Shown piece after piece: positions 54,184-62,721 of a stretch of 64,000 nucleotides of DNA. A program made the translations under genes and the position numbers. This DNA comes from Bacteroidota bacterium (lineage in GTDB: Bacteria; Bacteroidota; Bacteroidia; B-17B0; Aurantibacillaceae): contig JAAFIQ010000001.1 in NCBI GenBank assembly GCA_013298715.1, positions 434,001 through 498,000 on the forward strand, given 5' to 3'. The stretch's first letter is position 1; each line of letters opens with the position of its first letter. The notes under the pieces are model-generated. The model had not been told where the DNA came from. It saw only the letters and a list, made by a program, of their open reading frames with translations, and did not search any database.

Positions 54184-55049
54184 TATTCTAAATACGGTTT
54201 TAACTTCTGGAAAAGTGCTTCATCGTTAATTAAGGTTTTTAAACTCTCTTCGGTGAGATTTTGTTTACGTTTATAATTAAAAATCAGCTTTGTTAATTCA
54301 TAAGTAAAGTAAGGATTTTTATTGATTGTTTTAAAATCGGCTTCGTTGATGTTTAGTTTTTCTACTTTTGATGGATCAACTTTTACATTGTTCTTAATAT
54401 TTTCAAACATCTCGGGCGTAAAGCCATAAACCTCTGTTAGCTGATTAATTGTTACGTAGCCTCCAAGCATACTTTTGTATTTTAATATGCGTTTTGCAAA
54501 ACTTGGGCCAATCCCTTTTAATTCCAATAACTGCAAACTATCCGCCGAATTTAATTCAAGTATAAAATTTGATTTTTTTCCGCCAGAAGTTTTTTCTTCA
54601 TTTTTTGTTGATGATTTTTCAATAACGATATAATCTTCTAATTGATTGTACAAATAATCACTCACACCATAAATTTTTTTTAGGTCTTCTTTTTGTTTAA
54701 AAATAAATCCTCTGTTTCTAAATTTAATAAATGTAGCAGCCGTTTTTTCTCTAAAGCCAAGTTGTACCAATTGTTTTTCTGTAACCGTGTTTGGATTAAA
54801 AGCGAATAATTGTGCAGGTTTTTTATTAGAAGCGTAGTGGTAATTTTTATAATTTTTGTTCGAGACATAGGCACTGTCAATTCCTTGTTCTATCAAAGGA
54901 AGGTTGTGAACCGTTATGTTTGCTGGAGTTATAAAATAGTTAATGTTTAATCGTAAAATCAACAATAAAAACATTACAATGCAAAGCACAAGTAATCCGT
55001 TTCGTTGCTGTTTATTAAATCCGAAATAGCTATTTAAAAACTTAAACAT
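54180..55049 (-). CDS. Membrane-anchored helix-hairpin-helix (ComEA-like) protein
   Basis: 289 residues from ATG 55049; upstream in-frame sequence belongs to the end of the permease gene. One N-terminal membrane helix (LLVLCIVMFLLLILRLNI) is followed by HhH motifs: around residues 90-130 (LVQLGFREKTAATFIKFRNR), 165-205 (LLELKGIGPSFAKRILKYKS) and 230-285. Such proteins bind DNA non-specifically; the ComEA-like design suggests a periplasmic DNA-binding role in uptake, though no other competence genes are in view. The start codon overlaps the permease stop by 8 bases, so the two are coupled. It converges with the protease gene, sharing 4 bases. Confidence 0.85.
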   Translation of the reverse strand: MFKFLNSYFGFNKQQRNGLLVLCIVMFLLLILRLNINYFITPANITVHNLPLIEQGIDSAYVSNKNYKNYHYASNKKPAQLFAFNPNTVTEKQLVQLGFREKTAATFIKFRNRGFIFKQKEDLKKIYGVSDYLYNQLEDYIVIEKSSTKNEEKTSGGKKSNFILELNSADSLQLLELKGIGPSFAKRILKYKSMLGGYVTINQLTEVYGFTPEMFENIKNNVKVDPSKVEKLNINEADFKTINKNPYFTYELTKLIFNYKRKQNLTEESLKTLINDEALFQKLKPYLEY

Positions 55050-56478
55050 GTTTATTTTTACTATTAAACAAATAATATATAGGCACACCAAGCGCCATTA
55101 TTACTAATCCCCATAGGGTGTTTTGAGGTTTAAATACGATAAGATTTATACAAATTGCTGCAGTAATTAAAATGTAAAATGCAGGTAATAAAGGATAACC
55201 AAAAGCTTTGTAAGGGCGTGCTAAATCTGGAAATTTTTTCCTGAAATAAAACAACGTGCTAATTGTAACAATGTAAAAAATTAAACTTGCAAAGGTGCTA
55301 TAATTTAATAAATCGCCGTAACTGCCGCTTAAACATAACACACATGCCCATAAGGCCTGTATCCAAAGCGCATTAGCTGGGACTTGATTTATGTTTAATT
55401 TTTTTGCGGCTTTAAAAAATAAATTTTCGTTAGCCATGCTTTCAAATAAACGTGCGCCAGAAAGTATTAATCCGTTATTACAACCAAAGGTTGAAATTAC
55501 AATTAAGCCAGCCATTAAGTATTCGCCCGCAACACCAAACACGCTTCCAAGCGCAGCAGAACCTACCCTATCAAATGATGCATGAGCAACACCTCTTTCA
55601 ATAATGGTAGCAGAATTTTCAACACCAATTGCGGGTAACAACATGTAGTAAGCTAAATTAGCAAGTATATAAACAACAGTTACAATTAATACACCAAAAA
55701 ATAATCCTAAAGGAATATTACGTTGAGGTTCTTTAATTTCGGCGGCTATAAATGTAACATTGTTCCAAGCATCGCTGCTAAACAAAGCGCCTATTAAAGC
55801 CACGCCTAAAGCGCTAAGCAAATCGCTTAAATTAAATTTATATTCAAAGTCAGATAAAAAATTTGGGTTTGGGTTAAAAGGCAAATTTAAGTTAGTGCCA
55901 AAATAATTTAATTTGTAGCCAACAATTAATCCAACCAAAATTAATCCAAACAAGGCAATTAGCTTGGTGCTAGTAAACAAGCATTGAATAATTTTTGCAT
56001 TATTTATTCCTAAACTATTAATATAGGTAAGCACTAAAACACTTGCCACAGCCAGTAATTGCGCATTGTTTATTGAAAAAGAATAAATCGTAAGAAAAGT
56101 ATTATCAGGTGAAAATATTGGAAAAAACACCGCCATAAATTTAGCAAAGGCCACAGCTACCGCAGCAATTACGCCTGTTTGAATAACTGTAAAAACAGTC
56201 CATCCATAAACAAAAGCTGTTAATTTACCATAGGCTTTTTTTAAATAAAAAAATTGGCCGCCTTCTTCTGGAAGCATGCCTGCGAGTTCGCCATAACTTA
56301 AAGCTGCAAGCAACGTAATAACTCCGCTAAATAACCAACAAGCCAAAACCCAATAAGCAGATCCCAAAACACGCGTCATCTCTGCACTCACAATAAAAAT
56401 ACCAGAACCAATCATGCTGCCAGATACCAACATAATTGTATCAAATAAATTTAAAGTTCGTGTTTTAGTTTGCTTCAT
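55042..56478 (-). CDS. APC family amino acid permease
   Basis: 478-residue inner-membrane transporter with about twelve helices. The family's first helix pattern GSMIGSGIFIVSAEM and the ALSYGELAGMLPEEGGQFFY motif are clear, as is NNVTFIAAEIKEPQRNIPLG. It resembles LAT-type or YfnA-like permeases that carry neutral amino acids; substrate is not determined. The downstream HhH gene overlaps its stop codon. It is divergent from a small membrane protein gene, with the promoters in the short gap. Confidence 0.92.
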   Translation of the reverse strand: MKQTKTRTLNLFDTIMLVSGSMIGSGIFIVSAEMTRVLGSAYWVLACWLFSGVITLLAALSYGELAGMLPEEGGQFFYLKKAYGKLTAFVYGWTVFTVIQTGVIAAVAVAFAKFMAVFFPIFSPDNTFLTIYSFSINNAQLLAVASVLVLTYINSLGINNAKIIQCLFTSTKLIALFGLILVGLIVGYKLNYFGTNLNLPFNPNPNFLSDFEYKFNLSDLLSALGVALIGALFSSDAWNNVTFIAAEIKEPQRNIPLGLFFGVLIVTVVYILANLAYYMLLPAIGVENSATIIERGVAHASFDRVGSAALGSVFGVAGEYLMAGLIVISTFGCNNGLILSGARLFESMANENLFFKAAKKLNINQVPANALWIQALWACVLCLSGSYGDLLNYSTFASLIFYIVTISTLFYFRKKFPDLARPYKAFGYPLLPAFYILITAAICINLIVFKPQNTLWGLVIMALGVPIYYLFNSKNKHV

Positions 56479-56494
56479 AAATGATAAAGATAAT

Positions 56495-56502
56495 TAAATT
56501 TG
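56495..56502 (+). promoter_or_regulatory. -7 box TAAATTTG
   Basis: Exact match 15 bases before the ATG at 56518. An in-frame TTG at 56500 is part of this box and cannot be the natural start. Confidence 0.65.
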
Positions 56503-56517
56503 CATTTCTTTTTAAAC

Positions 56518-57057
56518 ATGAAGGTAATTAGCGATAGAGTTAGTATTTTATCAAAAGATAATTTAGTAAGTGTTGTAATTTTAAGCAACACCAGTAAACA
56601 AAAATTAATAGGTTTGTTTTTGTGGCTCTTTGCCTGGACAGTATGTGGGCTTATTGTTTTTATTAATTATTTTAAAACCACCGATCAAAATGCTAAGCTT
56701 TTTATAATTGTTTATTTATCGTTTTGGGCTTATTTTGAATATAAAATAGCTAAAGTTTTTATGTGGAGGCGCAATGGAAAAGAAAAAATTTGGTTGAAAG
56801 AAGGATTTTTAAATTTGCAAAAAGAAATTAATGGCCGAGGAAAAGTAACCGAATACGAAGTGAGTTTAATAAATGATTTTAAAGAAATTGAACTAAGTAA
56901 TACCAGCTGGGCTGATAATATTAATCAAAGTTTTTGGGTAAAAGGCGGTGAGCGCTTAAGTTTTGAGCATCAAGGCAAAGTAGTTTTGTTTGGTATGCAA
57001 CTTACCGAAAATGAGGCTTTTGAAATTTACAAAGCCTTAAAAAAACATTTAACATAA
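56518..57057 (+). CDS. Small membrane protein of unknown function (179 aa)
   Basis: Start at ATG 56518, because the upstream TTG lies in the -7 box. Two adjacent membrane helices lie at about residues 23-43 (LIGLFLWLFAWTVCGLIVFI) and 52-70. They are followed by a cytosolic beta-rich region with FKEIELSNTSWADNINQSFW and a Gly-Gly turn, resembling the membrane-tethered PH-like fold of small bacterial proteins. Function unknown; no operon partner. Confidence 0.7.
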   Translation: MKVISDRVSILSKDNLVSVVILSNTSKQKLIGLFLWLFAWTVCGLIVFINYFKTTDQNAKLFIIVYLSFWAYFEYKIAKVFMWRRNGKEKIWLKEGFLNLQKEINGRGKVTEYEVSLINDFKEIELSNTSWADNINQSFWVKGGERLSFEHQGKVVLFGMQLTENEAFEIYKALKKHLT

Positions 57058-57115
57058 GAATAACCTTTTGTTAATTTCGACAAACGGTAAAATAAATAGC
57101 TGAATATTTTAAGGT

Positions 57116-57123
57116 TAAATTTG
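57116..57123 (+). promoter_or_regulatory. -7 box TAAATTTG before the M43 protease gene
   Basis: Exact TAnnTTTG match 38 bases before the ATG at 57162, in an otherwise AT-rich gap. Confidence 0.5.
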
Positions 57124-57161
57124 TTTAGGTTTATATTGCACATAAATTTAAGTTAACTTAT

Positions 57162-60100
57162 ATGATTAAAAATCTAACTCTTTCATTAGTAGCTGCTTCC
57201 TTATTTTCAGCTAACCTAAGCCAAGCCCAACTCAGAAATTGTGCAACTAGTGCGCCTTCCCTTCAATACGAAAACTGGGTGCAAAGTTTATACCCATCAA
57301 GCGGGCCTGGAAAAGGCGGTAGCAGTAATAATAGCACTCAAGCAATATTTAATATTCCTGTTATAGTGCACGTAATTCATAATAATGAGCCTATTAATTC
57401 GAATACAGCGAATACAGGTAATAATATAAGTACTGCCCAAATCTTAGATCAAATAAATATTTTGAACGCTGATTTTAACGGTACTAACCCTGATACTACT
57501 CTAATTCCTGCAGTTTTTAAACCATTGTTAGGGAAGTTTCAGGTTAACTTTTGTATGGCGGTTGTAAACCCAACAGGTGGCGTACTTGCAACTCCCGGAA
57601 TTGACCGTATTAACAGAGTTTCTAAAGGGTGGAATGCATTTCCATACACCATGGCATACGTAGATGGAACTGTAAAACCTAACAGTATTTGGGATCCTAA
57701 CCGTTATTTTAATCTATGGGTTGTTCCTTTAAGCGGAGGCACATTAGGCTATGCCACCTTCCCTATGCCAGGAGCATCTGGGCTTGGAGGCTTAACTTCA
57801 AACTTTGGAACGCCAACTACAGATGGTGTTGTAATACCTGGTGCTTATTTTGGAAGTATAGGAACTGCTTCCTTAACAATATACAATAAAGGTAGAACAG
57901 CAACGCACGAAGTTGGCCACTGGATTGGTTTGCGCCATATTTGGGGCGATGGAACGTGTGCAACGGATTTTTGTAACGATACACCTCCTGCGCAAAATGC
58001 AAACGGACCTTGCCATACGCATCCATATAAACTTGGCACATGCGGAGGAAATACAACAGGTGAAATGTTTATGAATTATATGGATTATACAAGAGATAAT
58101 TGTATGTACATGTTTACAATGGATCAAAAAAACAGGGCACAATTGGTTATGACTCATTCGCCTATGCGTGTAACACTATTAACATCTACGGTTTGTAATT
58201 TACCAACAACTACAGATGATCTGGCCATATTGAACGTAATTTCTCCAACTTATTCTCAAGTAATAAATTGCGCAAACAGCATTACGCCGCAAATACGAGT
58301 TTCAAACCTAGGTTCAAATTTAATAAGCAGCGCTGTTTATAATTATAGTGTAAACGGCATGCCTTTGCAAACATTTAACTGGACAGGTAACCTTGCGCCT
58401 GGTGCAACACAAACAATTACCTTACCAGCAATTACGAATATACCTAGCGGAAATAAAGCATTTAGTGTTACCGCAACCTCGCCAAACGGAGGTGTTGATA
58501 ATAACCTTACAAACAATAATAATATGCAGAACTTTAGCATTATTAACTCATTTACCATGAATGCCAGCTCAGCAACTATTTGTGCAGGAAGTCCTGCTAC
58601 ACTTACCGCGAGTGGAGGAGCAACTACCTATTCTTGGAATCCAGGTGCGATAACAGGAACCCAAGTTGTATTTAGCCCGGCTTCAACTACAATATATACT
58701 TTAACAGGTAGTACCGGAACGTGCTCAAACACAAGAACAACAACAATTGTTGTGTCTGGTTCGTTAAGTATAAATGTAAATACTGCTTCTATATGTGCTG
58801 GAAGCTCAGCAACACTAACGGCAAGCGGAGCTACAACCTACACGTGGAATACAGGCTCTAACTTATCAAGTATTGTAGTAAATCCAACCAGCACAACTCA
58901 ATATACTGTTAGTGGTAATAATGGCAGTTGCAGTGGTAATAAAACAACAACTGTAGTTGTAAGTATTACTCCAACAGTTACTGTAAATTCACAAACAATT
59001 TGTAACGGTTCTAACGCAACGTTAACTGCCGTTGGCGCAACTAACTATAGTTGGAATACTGGTGCTACAAGTTCTGTAATAAATCCTAACCCAACAAGCA
59101 CAACAGTTTATACAGTAATAGGTACCAATGGAACATGTTCAAACACAAAAACCTCTACTGTTACCGTTAATGCTAGTCCTACAGTTAATGTTAATTCGGC
59201 ATCTATATGTTCAGGGGGGTCTGTAACACTTACCGCCACTGGTGCAACAACCTATTTATGGAATACTGGGGCCACTGCTTCCTCAATTGTTGTTAGCCCA
59301 GTAAGTACAACTAACTATACTGTTACTGGTACAAATGTATCGTGCAGTAACACAAAAACAACTTCGGTAATTGTAAACACTACACCTACAGTTTCTGTAA
59401 ACAATGCAACTATATGTAATGGCAACACAGCAAATTTATCTGCAAGCGGAGCAACAACGTATACATGGAACACTGGTGCCACCACCAATGCAATTAATCC
59501 AAATCCAACAAGCACAACAATTTACACAGTTTCTGGCTTTAATGGAATTTGTGTTAATACAAGAACGGCGATAGTTGTTGTAAATGCAAACCCTACAATT
59601 ACTGCTAATAGTGCTACCATTTGTAGTGGTAACAACGCCAACATAACCGCCGCTGGAGCTACAACTTATACTTGGAACACAGGAGCAAATACATCAGCTA
59701 TAAATGTGAGCCCAATTGCAACAACAATATACACTGTAAATGGCACTAGTGCTAATGGCTGTGTTGGGACTAGAACAACAATTGTAAATGTAAATGCTAC
59801 CCCTACAGTTGCTGTAAATAATGTTACAATTTGTACTGGCGGAACAGCAACTTTAACTGCGAGCGGTGCAGCTACTTACGTATGGAATACTGGCGCTACA
59901 TCTGCAAACATTGCGGTTACACCAACTGTAAATACAACTTATACGGTTATTGGAACTAGCAATGGTTGTACTAATACAAAAACTGTTTCTGTTGCCATTG
60001 GATCAGCACTGAGTATAAATATTGCCGCATCAAACACAGCAATCTGTAATGGCAACTCAGTAAACCTAACAGCCAGTGGTGCCACTACGTATACTTGGAA

Positions 60101-61145
60101 TACTGGCGCTAACGTATCTGGGATTTCGGTTTCTCCAACATCAAACACTACTTACACAGTTAACGGCACTTCAGGTGCGTGCGGTGGAAGTAAAACCATT
60201 TCTATTGTAGTTAATTCAAACCCAAGTGCAACTACAACGCAAACAAATGTAACTTGCAATGGCTTAGCAAACGGTGCATTAAACGTATCACCTAGTGGTA
60301 ATGGGCCATTTACAATTAATTATTTACCAAGCGGCCCAAGCAATTTGGTTGCTGGCACCTATTCAGTTATTGTTACAAGCGTAAATGGTTGTTCATTTAA
60401 CACAAGTGCAACAATTACTCAACCAGCAGTACTTTCGGCTAATGTAAACGCCAACAATACGTCGTGCAACACATCGTGTAATGGTTCAGCTTCAGCAATT
60501 GTTACTGGTGGTACAGCAGGATATAATTACACAGTGCTACCTACAGGAGGCAATGCTGCCAATGCCGCAAATTTGTGTGCCGGTTCTTATACTTACCTAG
60601 TTAAAGATGCTAACGGTTGTAACACAAGCGCGGTATTTTCTATTGCAAATGGTACAACTGGTTTAAACATTGCAGCTTCAAGTACTTTAGCTTCGTGTGC
60701 TACTTGTACAAATGGTGTTATTACAGCTACGAGTAACGGTACTGGTCCATTTACTTATGTTTGGACTCCGGGGAACTTCACCACACAAACAGTTTATGAT
60801 GTAGCGGTTGGGTGTTACACAGTTACAATTACCGATAACAGCGGATGCACAGGAACCAATACAACATGTGTAAACTATTCTACTTCAACAGGATTGTTAT
60901 CTGCTAGTTTAGATGCAAGTCAAGTTTTAGTATATCCAAATCCAAATAATGGTGTGTTTAATGTTCTAAGTAATGTTCAATTAAACAAGTACCAATTATT
61001 TGATGTTACTGGTAGAATTATTTCAGAAAACAAATTAACTGCAGGTGTAAAAGAAGTAAATTTAACAACGCTTGCCTCTGGAATCTATTACATTAAAGTA
61101 TTTGGCGAGCAAGGCTCAGTAAGTAAAAAAATAGTGAAAGAGTAA
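57162..61145 (+). CDS. T9SS-secreted M43 metalloprotease with adhesin-like repeats
   Basis: 1327 residues. The signal peptide ends near NLSQAQ. The cytophagalysin/pappalysin (M43) domain spans about 50-345, with the metzincin zinc site HEVGHWIGLRH near residue 249 and the Met-turn region GEMFMNYMDYT near 305. A CARDB-like module (about 345-460) is followed by eight tandem modules of about 69 residues with core IC-x-G-x-x-x-x-L-x-A-x-GATTYTWNTGA (about 465-1010). About three SprB-like repeats (from VTCNGLANGALNVSPSG) and a type A sorting domain (VLVYPNPNNGVFNVLS to the end) complete it. Predicted secreted or surface protease held by an extended stalk. A terminator hairpin follows. Confidence 0.9.
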   Translation: MIKNLTLSLVAASLFSANLSQAQLRNCATSAPSLQYENWVQSLYPSSGPGKGGSSNNSTQAIFNIPVIVHVIHNNEPINSNTANTGNNISTAQILDQINILNADFNGTNPDTTLIPAVFKPLLGKFQVNFCMAVVNPTGGVLATPGIDRINRVSKGWNAFPYTMAYVDGTVKPNSIWDPNRYFNLWVVPLSGGTLGYATFPMPGASGLGGLTSNFGTPTTDGVVIPGAYFGSIGTASLTIYNKGRTATHEVGHWIGLRHIWGDGTCATDFCNDTPPAQNANGPCHTHPYKLGTCGGNTTGEMFMNYMDYTRDNCMYMFTMDQKNRAQLVMTHSPMRVTLLTSTVCNLPTTTDDLAILNVISPTYSQVINCANSITPQIRVSNLGSNLISSAVYNYSVNGMPLQTFNWTGNLAPGATQTITLPAITNIPSGNKAFSVTATSPNGGVDNNLTNNNNMQNFSIINSFTMNASSATICAGSPATLTASGGATTYSWNPGAITGTQVVFSPASTTIYTLTGSTGTCSNTRTTTIVVSGSLSINVNTASICAGSSATLTASGATTYTWNTGSNLSSIVVNPTSTTQYTVSGNNGSCSGNKTTTVVVSITPTVTVNSQTICNGSNATLTAVGATNYSWNTGATSSVINPNPTSTTVYTVIGTNGTCSNTKTSTVTVNASPTVNVNSASICSGGSVTLTATGATTYLWNTGATASSIVVSPVSTTNYTVTGTNVSCSNTKTTSVIVNTTPTVSVNNATICNGNTANLSASGATTYTWNTGATTNAINPNPTSTTIYTVSGFNGICVNTRTAIVVVNANPTITANSATICSGNNANITAAGATTYTWNTGANTSAINVSPIATTIYTVNGTSANGCVGTRTTIVNVNATPTVAVNNVTICTGGTATLTASGAATYVWNTGATSANIAVTPTVNTTYTVIGTSNGCTNTKTVSVAIGSALSINIAASNTAICNGNSVNLTASGATTYTWNTGANVSGISVSPTSNTTYTVNGTSGACGGSKTISIVVNSNPSATTTQTNVTCNGLANGALNVSPSGNGPFTINYLPSGPSNLVAGTYSVIVTSVNGCSFNTSATITQPAVLSANVNANNTSCNTSCNGSASAIVTGGTAGYNYTVLPTGGNAANAANLCAGSYTYLVKDANGCNTSAVFSIANGTTGLNIAASSTLASCATCTNGVITATSNGTGPFTYVWTPGNFTTQTVYDVAVGCYTVTITDNSGCTGTNTTCVNYSTSTGLLSASLDASQVLVYPNPNNGVFNVLSNVQLNKYQLFDVTGRIISENKLTAGVKEVNLTTLASGIYYIKVFGEQGSVSKKIVKE

Positions 61146-61164
61146 ATTTACATTCAAAAGAAGC

Positions 61165-61202
61165 ATTCAAAAAACCCTCGCGAATAAGTGAGGGTTTTTT
61201 GT
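61165..61202. terminator. Bidirectional terminator
   Basis: AAAAAACCCTC / GAGGGTTTTTT around a 9-base loop, 20-some bases after the M43 gene stop, and also positioned to terminate the convergent gene ending at 61215. T-tracts occur on both strands. Confidence 0.85.
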
Positions 61203-61214
61203 TTTGAGGAAGTG

Positions 61215-62657
61215 TTATCGTTTTTTATTAGCGCAAATTCTAAGCATAATGTTATACTTTAAACCTTGGTAACTCGATTTGGCTTGATAAAAAATAAAAT
61301 TTGCTGTATCGGTTTTAATGAGTTTAAAATTACCACCAAGGTGATCGTTTTCATAGTTGTTAGAATAGTCGTTCACAAGAACTGGATTATTTTTATGAGG
61401 GGTAAATGTATTTCCGCTATCCGTTGAAAAATAAACGCCTAATTGAGCATCGCCCACATTACCCGATTTATCAAGGTACATGCGCTTTGTAATGTAATGA
61501 TGCCAAGCACCCATTTTGAACTTTTTTGTACCCGCAACCATTAATAAAATAGTATCCTTATTAATCTCAATGTAGTTGGGTTCAATACATTTTTCAGAAC
61601 TTCGCCAACCCGTGTGTTGGTCTAGTACAGGATTGTTTTTATTTTGTTCCCAATGAATTAAATCGGTAGAACGCGCCATACCAACGGATTCATACTCTTT
61701 AGAATTTACACCATCGTAAAACAAAATAAATTCATTTTTGTAGTGTTTCACTTTCGCATAAAAAACAGAAGTTTCATTCCAGCTCCCGCTCTCCCCCGGC
61801 GATAATATAGGATTTTTATAAACACTGTAAGGTCCTAAAATACTAGTAGCAGAAACAGCAATGCCAACATGTCTCTTTCCATCTGTGTCGTAGCCATCTA
61901 GAAACAGATACCACTTGTTTTTAAACCTTACAAGGTCGGAGGGAGACGCCGCTTGAGCAACTGTGTTGGTTTTATCAAAGCCAGCCCACGTACAATTTTT
62001 GAAATCATTAGGTGTAAGAATAGGATTACCATGGTTTGCTTCTTGCCAATGAATTAAGTTGCTTGAAATTGCTGCATAAACCTGCATTTTAGAAGTATCG
62101 CACTCGGTTACAAGCATCACCCATTTATTTATAATGCTATCAAATGCAATTGAAGAGAAAGACATACTTTTTCCGCCAAACTCTGGCCACAATGTTGAAG
62201 TGATTACTGGTGTGCCGAGACTGTTAGTATAACCGCCAGGATTTTTGTTCCAAAAAACCACACGTTGTTTTGAAACAGGAAAGCCTGAGCCGCGCTTTAG
62301 CACTCCTAAATAAATTATAGATCTTTTTGTATCAATTGCTTTTATCTCTCTTATGTTTTCAACGCCCGCATCATACAGTGGCACATTGCTTCCCCAACCA
62401 ATCGTCCAATTTTTTAAATTAGTTTCATTAATAAAAAAATGAGTAGGGAGATTTATGCGTATTGACGAATCGTTGGCAGAAAAACTTTCTACAGTAAAAT
62501 AATTTCCTTCGATGGTATTATCTTGCTCATAATTTACAAGCATACACGGCTCGAATAATGGTGCTGAAAAAGAACTTGTTTTTAATACTTCTTCTTTGCA
62601 GGCACTCATAAAAAGTACAAGGGTTGGTAATAAATATAGATAAGGTAAACGAAACAT
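61215..62657 (-). CDS. GH43-like five-bladed propeller lipoprotein
   Basis: 480 residues from ATG 62657, which opens directly with the signal peptide (FRLPYLYLLPTLVLFMSAC, lipobox Cys20). Upstream in-frame sequence contains a -7 box and is not coding. The mature protein contains repeated blade motifs typical of GH43/GH32-type propellers: VGMARSTDLIHWEQNKNNPV, ISSNLIHWQEANHGNPILTP, RFKNKWYLFLDGYD and NEFILFYDGVNSK. It is predicted to bind or cleave glycans at the cell surface. I could not confirm the three catalytic acids by eye. It lies next to a TonB-dependent receptor, as carbohydrate-uptake genes often do. Confidence 0.72.
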   Translation of the reverse strand: MFRLPYLYLLPTLVLFMSACKEEVLKTSSFSAPLFEPCMLVNYEQDNTIEGNYFTVESFSANDSSIRINLPTHFFINETNLKNWTIGWGSNVPLYDAGVENIREIKAIDTKRSIIYLGVLKRGSGFPVSKQRVVFWNKNPGGYTNSLGTPVITSTLWPEFGGKSMSFSSIAFDSIINKWVMLVTECDTSKMQVYAAISSNLIHWQEANHGNPILTPNDFKNCTWAGFDKTNTVAQAASPSDLVRFKNKWYLFLDGYDTDGKRHVGIAVSATSILGPYSVYKNPILSPGESGSWNETSVFYAKVKHYKNEFILFYDGVNSKEYESVGMARSTDLIHWEQNKNNPVLDQHTGWRSSEKCIEPNYIEINKDTILLMVAGTKKFKMGAWHHYITKRMYLDKSGNVGDAQLGVYFSTDSGNTFTPHKNNPVLVNDYSNNYENDHLGGNFKLIKTDTANFIFYQAKSSYQGLKYNIMLRICANKKR

Positions 62658-62667
62658 TTTATAGCTA

Positions 62668-62675
62668 CAAATATA
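62668..62675 (-). promoter_or_regulatory. -7 box TATATTTG before the propeller lipoprotein
   Basis: Exact match on the minus strand (CAAATATA on plus), 10 bases before the ATG at 62657. It lies between the stop of the receptor gene (62722) and this gene, so the lipoprotein has its own promoter. Confidence 0.65.
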
Positions 62676-62721
62676 AACGCTCTTTTTTAAGCTCCGCCAA
62701 TATGTGCGTAATAGAATAAAA

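Noticed and set aside
58560-60230. Possible CRISPR-like array
   Set aside because: The regular repeats of about 207 bases are in-frame coding modules with diverged sequence, not short identical repeats with unique spacers.
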